A stretch of DNA of 5,212 nucleotides from Candidatus Zixiibacteriota bacterium (GTDB taxonomy: Bacteria > Zixibacteria > MSB-5A5 > GN15 > FEB-12): the NCBI GenBank assembly GCA_023132995.1, contig JAGLXI010000208.1:1-5212 (forward strand), written 5' to 3'. Of this stretch, positions 1 to 5,212 are shown piece after piece (within the stretch, counting starts at the first letter, position 1; every line of letters begins with the position of its first letter). A model generated the notes under the pieces. The model had not been told where the DNA came from. It worked only from the letters and a program-made list of their open reading frames with translations, and ran no database searches. The position numbers were made by a program, and so were the translations under genes.

Positions 1-1
1 T

Positions 2-1417
2 TCTCTGAGTTTCCTGGCGATGAAGCATTTCGACTACGCCATGCAGCCGATCACCGACCTGATCGGCAGCGGTAGGAAACAGCAGACATTCGACATAGTC
101 CCGGTCAAGCAGGCGACTTTCTATGCCGCTGAAGACGCCGACTTCACTTACCGCCTGCGAGGGGAACTGGCGCCCATGATTGACGACTACGAGTTGAACA
201 ACCTTTTATATAACGTGGAACTGCCGCTAATTCCGGTGCTGGCCTCGATGGAAGAAGCCGGGATTCGGGTCGATACCGATCTGCTGAAGAAACTATCCGT
301 TCAGATGGAGGAAAGGCTGGAGGGACTCAGGGCCGATATCTACGGTGTGGCCGGAGGGGAGTTCAATATAAACTCGACCAAACAACTGGGGCACGTCCTG
401 TTTGAAAAGTTAGGACTTCCGACAAAGGGCAAGACAGCCGGGAAGACCGGCTATTCTACCGATGTCCGGGTGCTTGAAGAACTGGCCCTGATCGACTCTT
501 TTCCGCGGCTCATTCTCGACTACCGGCAGTTGACGAAACTTACCAACACGTACATTGACGCGCTTCCCCGGCTGATAAACGCGCAGACCGGCCGTGTCCA
601 CACCTCGTTCAACCAGGCCGTTACTGCTACCGGAAGGCTGTCATCGAAAGACCCGAATCTCCAGAACATACCCGTCCGCACCGAGGAAGGCCGTCGCATT
701 CGCCGGGCGTTCATTCCCCGCGATTCGGACCACCGTTTGTTGGTGGCGGACTATTCCCAGATAGAACTGCGAATCCTGGCTCACTACTCTCAAGACAAGG
801 GTCTGATTGAGGCCTTTAAGAACGGGGAGGACATCCATACCCGCACTGCCGCTGAAGTGTACGGGGTAGCTATCGAAGAAGTGACCTCTGAGCAACGACG
901 AGCCGCAAAGACGGCCAATTTCGCTGTCATCTACGGTGTCACAGCACATGGTCTCTCGCAGCAGACGGAATTTGATCTGACCAGTGCCAAGCAGTTTATC
1001 GACACATATTTCGAACGGTATCCGGGAATCAGGACATATATAGATAATACCAAGCAGGCCGCGCGTGATCAGGGGTTTGTGACCACCATGCTCAATCGCC
1101 GTCGTTATCTTCCTGAGATTAACAGTAAGAACTTCAACGTCCGCCAGTTCGCCGAGCGAACGGCCATAAATACCCCCATCCAGGGGACGGCGGCTGATAT
1201 GATAAAACTGGCGATGGTCAGAATCTTCGAGCGTATGCAGGGGATGCGTTCCCGCATGGTGCTACAGGTGCATGACGAACTGGTCTTTGACGCTCACAAA
1301 GAGGAGCTTGCCGCGCTTGAGAAGATCGTCAAGACCGCTATGGAGAAGGCCGTACGGCTCAGTGTGCCGGTAATGGTGGACATGGGTGTCGGTGACAACT
1401 GGCTGGAGGCCAAGTAG
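2..1417 (+). CDS. polA: DNA polymerase I, C-terminal part (5' end outside the window)
   Basis: Family A DNA polymerase, which fills gaps in excision repair and replaces Okazaki primers. The reading frame is open to the left edge, and the residues before the first in-window ATG (position 20) still align with the 3'-5' exonuclease domain of E. coli Pol I. That ATG is therefore internal, and roughly 460 N-terminal residues (5'-nuclease and most of the exonuclease domain) are missing. Visible landmarks: the Exo III tyrosine and aspartate of YAAED (122-136); the TATGRLSSKDPNLQNIPVR block (about 625-680); motif A, DYSQIELR, with a catalytic Asp (749-751); the O-helix with Arg, Lys (908-910), Phe (920-922) and Tyr (932-934); and motif C, QVHDEL, with the second catalytic Asp (1274-1276). 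The protein ends at the normal family C-terminus. Phe at the sugar-selectivity position matches E. coli F762. The glycine after that Phe is replaced by Ala. Identification is secure; whether the 5'-nuclease domain is present cannot be seen. Confidence 0.97.
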   Translation, partial: SLSFLAMKHFDYAMQPITDLIGSGRKQQTFDIVPVKQATFYAAEDADFTYRLRGELAPMIDDYELNNLLYNVELPLIPVLASMEEAGIRVDTDLLKKLSVQMEERLEGLRADIYGVAGGEFNINSTKQLGHVLFEKLGLPTKGKTAGKTGYSTDVRVLEELALIDSFPRLILDYRQLTKLTNTYIDALPRLINAQTGRVHTSFNQAVTATGRLSSKDPNLQNIPVRTEEGRRIRRAFIPRDSDHRLLVADYSQIELRILAHYSQDKGLIEAFKNGEDIHTRTAAEVYGVAIEEVTSEQRRAAKTANFAVIYGVTAHGLSQQTEFDLTSAKQFIDTYFERYPGIRTYIDNTKQAARDQGFVTTMLNRRRYLPEINSKNFNVRQFAERTAINTPIQGTAADMIKLAMVRIFERMQGMRSRMVLQVHDELVFDAHKEELAALEKIVKTAMEKAVRLSVPVMVDMGVGDNWLEAK

Positions 1418-1423
1418 CGGATG

Positions 1424-1449
1424 CCGGTGAGGCGCCCTTGCCTAACGGG
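1424..1449 (+). other. Imperfect hairpin between polA and coaE
   Basis: The 58-bp gap between the polA stop and the coaE start holds an inverted repeat with 10-nt arms (1424-1433 and 1440-1449). Eight of the ten positions pair, around the 6-nt loop GCCCTT, and the four loop-proximal pairs (AGGC/GCCT) are perfect. A pyrimidine-rich stretch (1464-1475) follows, but about 14 nt downstream rather than directly after the stem, so it does not fit a classic intrinsic terminator. It could be a weak attenuator, a processing site, or chance in GC-rich DNA. No other signal is evident in this gap. Confidence 0.25.
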
Positions 1450-1475
1450 GTTGAATTCAGTTAATTTCTCTTCTT

Positions 1476-2063
1476 ATGTTGATTGGTGTTACAGGCCGGA
1501 TCGGCTCCGGGAAAACGACGGCGGCACGGATACTGGCCGATTTGGGGGCGGCTGTTATTGACGCCGACATGATCGGCCACGTGGTGGTGGAACAATCGGC
1601 TGCCCTTCAGGCTAAGCTGGCCGGTCGCTTCGGCGACGACATTTTCACGCGCTCCGGCAAACTGAACCGAAAGCGACTTGCCGCTCGGGCCTTCGCAGAC
1701 CAGAAAGCCAAGCAGGCCCTCGACCGACTCATTCACCCGTACCTGCTCAAAGAACTGCGGCGCAGGATGAAGGAACAGGCGCGCAAGTCACCTATCGTGG
1801 TGGTCGACGCCGCCCTCCTCCTGGACTGGAAGATGGATCGCGAAATGGACCTGACTCTGGTCATCCATGCCTCGCTTGAAACCCGCCTGCGGCGACTCAG
1901 TGCGCGGGGCATTTCGGTCGCAGACGCTCGCGCACGCCAGAAAGCCCAGTTGCCGTTCGCGGTGTACCGGGAGCGTTCAGATCGGCTGATACTCAACAAC
2001 AGATCGGTTCGGGCGTTACGGGAAAAGCTTGCGGTCTTCTTTGAAAAGTTTGTGCGAAAATAG
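1476..2063 (+). CDS. coaE: Dephospho-CoA kinase
   Basis: Catalyses the final step of coenzyme A synthesis, ATP-dependent phosphorylation of the 3'-hydroxyl of the dephospho-CoA ribose, in the cytoplasm. The 195-residue product is close to the usual family size (E. coli CoaE has 206). The Walker A P-loop GRIGSGKTT is at residues 7-15. The family signature DAD, part of the substrate site, is at 29-31, an IHP motif at 86-88, and a DAALLLD strand at 111-117 where E. coli has a PLL motif. The C-terminal region keeps an AQL and LILNN stretch like the family's Q-L/M and VIDN positions. The start is well fixed: an in-frame TGA lies at 1452-1454, no other usual start codon follows it, and the P-loop begins at the expected distance. 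No Shine-Dalgarno sequence is visible; the 15 bases upstream are mainly pyrimidines. polA and coaE also lie close together in other bacteria, such as the polA-mutM-coaE region of Bacillus. Confidence 0.95.
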   Translation: MLIGVTGRIGSGKTTAARILADLGAAVIDADMIGHVVVEQSAALQAKLAGRFGDDIFTRSGKLNRKRLAARAFADQKAKQALDRLIHPYLLKELRRRMKEQARKSPIVVVDAALLLDWKMDREMDLTLVIHASLETRLRRLSARGISVADARARQKAQLPFAVYRERSDRLILNNRSVRALREKLAVFFEKFVRK

Positions 2064-2080
2064 TTGACTAACAGTTGACT
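2062..2080 (+). repeat. Tandem direct repeat AGTTGACT, 11-bp period
   Basis: AGTTGACT occurs at 2062-2069 and again, identically, at 2073-2080, with ACA between the copies. The 11-bp period is about one helical turn, so both copies face the same side of the DNA. The first copy overlaps the coaE stop codon. The second contains the hexamer TTGACT, which is a good match to a sigma-70 -35 box. The arrangement resembles the paired half-sites used by OmpR/PhoB-family response regulators, but the repeat may only be a duplicated -35 element. The regulator assignment is inference. Confidence 0.45.
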
Positions 2081-2105
2081 TGCCGGGGCAAACTCGTTTA
2101 TTTTG
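2075..2105 (+). promoter_or_regulatory. Probable promoter for transketolase and aminotransferase
   Basis: A -35-like TTGACT lies at 2075-2080. Downstream the sequence TTTATTTTG (2097-2105) can be read two ways. As a sigma-70 -10 box it is TTTATT at 2097-2102 (4 of 6 matches, 16-bp spacer). As a Bacteroidetes-style element (consensus TAnnTTTG about 20 bp after a TTG) it is TATTTTG at 2099-2105, one T short of consensus. Either reading puts the transcription start near 2110 and leaves a leader of about 40 nt before the transketolase ATG. This is the only promoter-like sequence seen in the non-coding gaps. The gap position and the change of function from coaE support a separate transcription unit, but the sequence match is only moderate. 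Confidence 0.45.
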
Positions 2106-2136
2106 AATCAGTAGATATGTTAATTATTTCACAAAT

Positions 2137-2143
2137 GAAGAGG
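2137..2143 (+). promoter_or_regulatory. Ribosome binding site of transketolase
   Basis: GAAGAGG sits 8 nt before the ATG at 2152, a good purine-rich Shine-Dalgarno sequence at optimal spacing. It favours this start over the in-frame Met codon eleven residues in (2182-2184). It also shows that the organism uses SD-led initiation, in contrast to the SD-less coaE just upstream. Confidence 0.75.
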
Positions 2144-2151
2144 TTGTTGGT

Positions 2152-4164
2152 ATGCCATTAACCGATTCCAAAACGAACAAGATGATACAGGACTACTCGA
2201 TTGAGCAGTTGAAGGAACGGGCCAACTACATGCGCGGGCTGAATCTCATCGCGCTGTGTTCGGCCGCGTCGGGTCACTCCGGCGGCACATTGGGCTTGAT
2301 GGATGTGTGCACCGCGCTTTACCTGAAAATCGCCCGCCACAATCCGGGAGACCCCTCATGGCAGGACCGGGATCGGATAATCTGGTCGGCCGGTCACAAG
2401 GCTCCGGCTTTGTATGTTTCTCTGGCGATGTCCGGATACTTCCCGGAAAAGGACCTGATGACACTGCGTATGTTGGGTTCTCCCTTTCAGGGGCACCCTC
2501 ATCGCAAGGATCTGCAAGGTGTCGAGATTTCATCCGGGTCGCTCGGGCAGGGGTTTTCGGTCGGTGTGGGAATCGCGCTGGCGGCGAAACTGGACAAGAA
2601 AGACTACAGCGTCTTCGTGATTTCATCGGACGGTGAACATCAGGAGGGCTCTATCTGGGAAGCGGCCATGGCCGGCGCCCACTACAAGCTTGATAATCTC
2701 GTCCTCATTCTGGATCGCAACCGACTGCAAATCGACGGCGACACCGAGAACGTGATGAGCATCGACCCGATCACGGACAAGTACCGGGCTTTCGGATGGC
2801 ACGTGCTCGAGGTCGACGGTCACGACATGGTGGATATCGTCGACAAGCTCGATTTCGCCCGCAACTTCAATGATACCGGCAAGCCGGTGGCTCTGATCTG
2901 TAACACCATCAAGGGTAAGGGTGTGTCGTTCATGGAAGACGTCGTCGGCTGGCATGGCAAGCCGCCCAGTCGGGAGGAAATGGAACAGGGTCTTAAGGAA
3001 CTTGGGCTGACCGATCAATTTGACGTTGAGGCTCTGCTGGCAATTGGTCGCGATTATCAGGCTGAGGTCGAAGCGAAACTGGCGCTCAAGCTGCCCAGGT
3101 TCTCCAGGGATTTCTGGTGGAACAACTCCGACAAGATGAAGGTGAAGATGGACCCAACCCGGAAAGGGTTCGGCCGGGCACTCGACAAGTATGGCGACGA
3201 CGAACGCATTGTCTGTATCGGGGCCGACATCTCCGGCTCCATCACGATCTCCCAGTTCTACGAGAATCACCCGGAGCGAAAAGACCGCTGGATTTCACTG
3301 GGTGTAGCTGAACAGAACTGCACCACGGTTGCCGTGGGACTGGCCAAGGAGGGCAAGATACCGGTCTTTGGAACCTACGGCGTGTTTGCCTCGGCCCGCA
3401 ATCTCGACCAGTTGCGAGTGTCCGTCTGCTACGGGGATTACAACGTCCTGATAGTGGGAGCCCACGGCGGGATATCGGTCGGTCCGGACGGCGCTACCCA
3501 CCAGGAGTTGGAGTCGCTGTTCCAGATGACCGGCCTCCCCAACATGCAGGTGGGGGTGCCATGCGATTCGATTGAGACCGAGAAAATGACCAAGACGTTT
3601 TTGTTTGCCGTTGTCGGTCCCAAATACCTCCGTTTCGCTCGGGAAGCAACACCTATCGTCACCAAGGAAGACTCGCCTTTCCAGTTCGGCAAGGCAAACA
3701 TCTTCCGGCTCCGTCGTGAGGCGGAGGACATGGTAGATGCTTTCGATATCTGTCTGGCTTCCGAACACAAGAATGAAAATGAGAAGTTGACCATAATCTC
3801 GTGTGGTCCGGAGACTCCCGAAGCGCTCCGGGCGGCCTGGATTCTCAAGACCGATTTCGGTATCGAGACACGCGTGATCAACATGCATACGGTCAAGCCG
3901 CTCGATAAGGAGGCCATAGTACGTGCAGCCGCAGAGACCGGTGCTATCCTTACCGCCGAGGAACACCAGGTGGGCGGCCTGGGCAATCTCGTAGCCGCCA
4001 CTCTCTGTCGTCAGCCGTCGCTCTGGGACAAGAGTCTTCGCTTTGACATGATCGGGGTTCAGGATCGATTCGGAGAGTCCGGCAAGCCATGGCAGCTTAT
4101 CAAGGAGTTCGGTGTCGCGGCCGAGCATATTGCCGACAAAGCGAAAACGCTGTTAAAACTGTAG
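2152..4164 (+). CDS. tkt: Transketolase (single-chain, archaeal/animal-like motifs)
   Basis: Thiamine-diphosphate enzyme that transfers two-carbon ketol units between sugar phosphates in the non-oxidative pentose phosphate pathway; cytoplasmic and normally a homodimer. The 670 residues hold both halves. The N-terminal ThDP-binding domain (about 15-285) has GHSGG (His42), SAGHKAP (His82), GHP (His115), SSGSLGQG, the SDGE cofactor motif (Asp160) with Asn190, and WHGKP (His268). The pyrimidine-binding domain (about 334-505) has the likely sugar-phosphate contacts Arg337, Ser363, His438 and Arg497, the catalytic Glu387 in GVAEQN, and DGATHQ (Asp446, His450). The C-terminal domain is about 545-670. 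Motifs such as GHxGG, NRLQIDG and WHGKP resemble archaeal split transketolases and the animal enzyme more than E. coli TktA. An extra charged insert lies at about 523-544, and the inter-domain linker (about 286-334) is long. GDG of the cofactor motif reads SDG. All key catalytic residues are present, so activity is expected. It is not DXP synthase, because the transketolase-specific histidines are kept. Confidence 0.95.
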   Translation: MPLTDSKTNKMIQDYSIEQLKERANYMRGLNLIALCSAASGHSGGTLGLMDVCTALYLKIARHNPGDPSWQDRDRIIWSAGHKAPALYVSLAMSGYFPEKDLMTLRMLGSPFQGHPHRKDLQGVEISSGSLGQGFSVGVGIALAAKLDKKDYSVFVISSDGEHQEGSIWEAAMAGAHYKLDNLVLILDRNRLQIDGDTENVMSIDPITDKYRAFGWHVLEVDGHDMVDIVDKLDFARNFNDTGKPVALICNTIKGKGVSFMEDVVGWHGKPPSREEMEQGLKELGLTDQFDVEALLAIGRDYQAEVEAKLALKLPRFSRDFWWNNSDKMKVKMDPTRKGFGRALDKYGDDERIVCIGADISGSITISQFYENHPERKDRWISLGVAEQNCTTVAVGLAKEGKIPVFGTYGVFASARNLDQLRVSVCYGDYNVLIVGAHGGISVGPDGATHQELESLFQMTGLPNMQVGVPCDSIETEKMTKTFLFAVVGPKYLRFAREATPIVTKEDSPFQFGKANIFRLRREAEDMVDAFDICLASEHKNENEKLTIISCGPETPEALRAAWILKTDFGIETRVINMHTVKPLDKEAIVRAAAETGAILTAEEHQVGGLGNLVAATLCRQPSLWDKSLRFDMIGVQDRFGESGKPWQLIKEFGVAAEHIADKAKTLLKL

Positions 4165-4168
4165 AAGT

Positions 4169-4179
4169 GGGGAAAGAAG
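4169..4179 (+). promoter_or_regulatory. Ribosome binding site of aminotransferase
   Basis: The purine run GGGGAAAGAAG ends 2 nt before the ATG at 4182. The GGGGA core (4169-4173) is 8 nt from the start, the usual distance. It supports this ATG over the in-frame Met at 4200. It occupies nearly all of the 17-bp gap after the transketolase stop, leaving no room for a promoter or terminator there. Confidence 0.65.
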
Positions 4180-4181
4180 CT

Positions 4182-5212
4182 ATGCAGTATGCTGATAGAA
4201 TGTCCCGTTTGGGCACAGAAAGCGCTTTTGAGGTGCTGGCGCGCGCCAAAGCGCTCGAAGCGCAGGGGAAATCGGTAATCCACCTTGAGATTGGTGAACC
4301 GGACTTCGATACACCGGCCAATATCAGCGATGCTGCTATCCAGGCCATTCGCGACGGCAAGACTCACTACTGTCCGTCGGCCGGTATTCCCGAGGCTCGG
4401 AAGATCGTGGCCGACTACGTATCCCGCACGCGTAAAACCGACGTGGACGCCGAAAATGTTGTTATTATGCCCGGCGCCAAGCCACTCATCTTCAACGCCA
4501 TTTTCGCCGTTGTCAACGAAGGGGACGAAGTTATTGTCCCCAATCCCGGTTACCCGATCTACGAATCGGTGGTTTCCTATGTGGGTGCCACGCCGGTGCC
4601 GATGAAGCTCCGTGAGGAGAATGATTTTCGGTTCTCCGTCAAGGAATTCCGCGCCCTCATTACGCCCCGAACGAGCATGATAATCATCAATTCACCGCAG
4701 AATCCAACCGGCGGTGTCCTGACGATGGACGACCTTCAGGCCATATACGAAATGGCCGAGGAACACGACCTGTGGATTCTCACCGATGAAATCTACTCGC
4801 GAATCATCTACGGCGCTGAGTTTCAGTCAATCTGCTCTATTCCGGGCGCACTCAAGCGGACAATGATGATCGACGGCATGTCCAAAACCTATTCCATGAC
4901 GGGATGGCGTCTGGGCTATGGAGTCATGCCGCTCAAACTGGCCCAGTGGTTGACGCAACTGGCGATAAACAATTTCTCCTGCACTGCCACCTTCGCCCAG
5001 ACAGCCCTGATGGAGGCCCTCACCGGCCCGCAGGATGATGTGGACACCATGGTCGACGAGTTCAAACGCCGCAGGGATGTTTTCGTAGAAGGCTTGAACA
5101 ACATTGATCGTGTCAGTTGCACCAACCCGTTAGGCGCGTTCTATGTCTTCCCCAACGTTACTAAAGTCGGGTTGGAATCGGCCGACCTGGCCCGCAGACT
5201 TCTGGACGAAGC
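4182..5212 (+). CDS. Class I/II PLP-dependent aminotransferase, aspartate aminotransferase-like (3' end outside the window)
   Basis: Pyridoxal-phosphate enzyme of fold type I that moves an amino group between an amino acid and a 2-oxo acid; cytoplasmic, typically a homodimer. The first 343 codons are present and the frame is open at the right edge. Family members are about 390 residues, so roughly 45-50 are missing. Visible signatures: GEPDFDTP (38-45); HYCPSAGIPEAR (62-73); PGAKP (97-101); NPGYP (121-125); SPQNPTGG (171-178) with the cofactor Asn174; DEIY with Asp202 and Tyr205; SKTYSMTGWRLGY with the Schiff-base Lys235 and phosphate-binding Arg243; and PLGAFYVFPN near the end. The C-terminal arginine that binds the substrate carboxylate lies beyond the window. 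The motifs place it in the large AspC-like group that includes aspartate, alanine and aromatic aminotransferases; the sequence alone does not decide the substrate. It starts 17 bp after the transketolase, so the two are probably co-transcribed. Confidence 0.93.
   Translation, partial: MQYADRMSRLGTESAFEVLARAKALEAQGKSVIHLEIGEPDFDTPANISDAAIQAIRDGKTHYCPSAGIPEARKIVADYVSRTRKTDVDAENVVIMPGAKPLIFNAIFAVVNEGDEVIVPNPGYPIYESVVSYVGATPVPMKLREENDFRFSVKEFRALITPRTSMIIINSPQNPTGGVLTMDDLQAIYEMAEEHDLWILTDEIYSRIIYGAEFQSICSIPGALKRTMMIDGMSKTYSMTGWRLGYGVMPLKLAQWLTQLAINNFSCTATFAQTALMEALTGPQDDVDTMVDEFKRRRDVFVEGLNNIDRVSCTNPLGAFYVFPNVTKVGLESADLARRLLDE

Noticed and set aside
20..22. ATG at position 20 as the true start of the polymerase, giving a Klenow-like short protein.
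   Set aside because: The frame is open upstream to the edge and already aligns with the exonuclease domain before this Met. A start here would cut through that domain, and no SD precedes it.
641..949. Minus-strand open frame opposite the polymerase active-site region.
   Set aside because: Same codon-aligned antisense register as above. It lies entirely opposite highly conserved polA motifs and has no recognisable domain.
1451..1479. TTGAATTCAG before coaE as a -35 box of a separate promoter, and its TGAATTCA palindrome as an operator.
   Set aside because: No -10-like hexamer lies 16-18 bp downstream, and the position would overlap the start codon. An 8-bp palindrome of this kind is expected by chance.
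2256..2636. A 126-codon plus-strand frame within the transketolase gene.
   Set aside because: It overlaps the conserved cofactor-binding half in another frame, and its translation is low-complexity Gly/Arg-rich, as expected of out-of-frame GC-rich DNA.
2623..4128. Two long minus-strand open frames (2623-3270, 215 codons; 3295-4128, 277 codons) opposite the transketolase gene.
   Set aside because: Both lie in the register where antisense codons pair exactly with sense codons, so they stay open simply because the sense gene avoids TTA, CTA and TCA codons. Their translations show no recognisable domain, and the sense strand encodes an unambiguous enzyme.
4165..4181. Terminator or promoter between transketolase and aminotransferase.
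   Set aside because: The 17-bp gap is almost entirely ribosome binding site, with no inverted repeat or promoter hexamers, so co-transcription is more likely.
4285..4605. A 106-codon plus-strand frame within the aminotransferase gene.
   Set aside because: The aminotransferase frame starting at 4182 covers the whole region with continuous family motifs. This frame is rich in Pro, Ser and Arg and is a shadow.

Overview
The window is a stretch of bacterial chromosome with four protein-coding genes, all on the + strand and tightly packed. About 97% of the bases are coding, and the DNA is moderately GC-rich. In order they are: the 3' half of polA (DNA polymerase I), a complete coaE (dephospho-CoA kinase), a complete transketolase gene, and a class I/II PLP-dependent aminotransferase that runs off the right edge. 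I see no RNA genes, CRISPR array, mobile element, phage gene or long repeat. Composition looks even across the four genes, so nothing suggests recent transfer.

Layout: polA enters from the left and stops at 1417. A 58-bp gap with a weak imperfect hairpin leads into coaE (1476-2063), which has no recognisable Shine-Dalgarno sequence. The 88-bp gap at 2064-2151 is the only clear regulatory region. It carries two copies of AGTTGACT spaced 11 bp apart, a plausible -35/-10 pair whose -10 region ends in TTTG, a short palindrome in the promoter spacer, and a good ribosome binding site for the transketolase. Transketolase (2152-4164) and the aminotransferase (from 4182) are only 17 bp apart and were probably made on one transcript.

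Organism: the sequence does not name it. The genes are bacterial. The TTTG-ending -10 region, the SD-less coaE and the short archaeal/animal-like transketolase motifs would fit a lineage of the Fibrobacteres-Chlorobi-Bacteroidetes (FCB) superphylum or a related uncultured phylum, but this is a low-confidence inference.

Function: the content is housekeeping. polA serves DNA repair and Okazaki-fragment processing, and coaE catalyses the last step of coenzyme A synthesis. Transketolase runs the non-oxidative pentose phosphate pathway, and the aminotransferase moves amino groups between amino acids and 2-oxo acids. No previously undescribed system is evident. The items most worth a second look are the regulatory gap before the transketolase and the transketolase's unusual form, which looks like a fusion of the archaeal-type split subunits with extra linker and insert segments.
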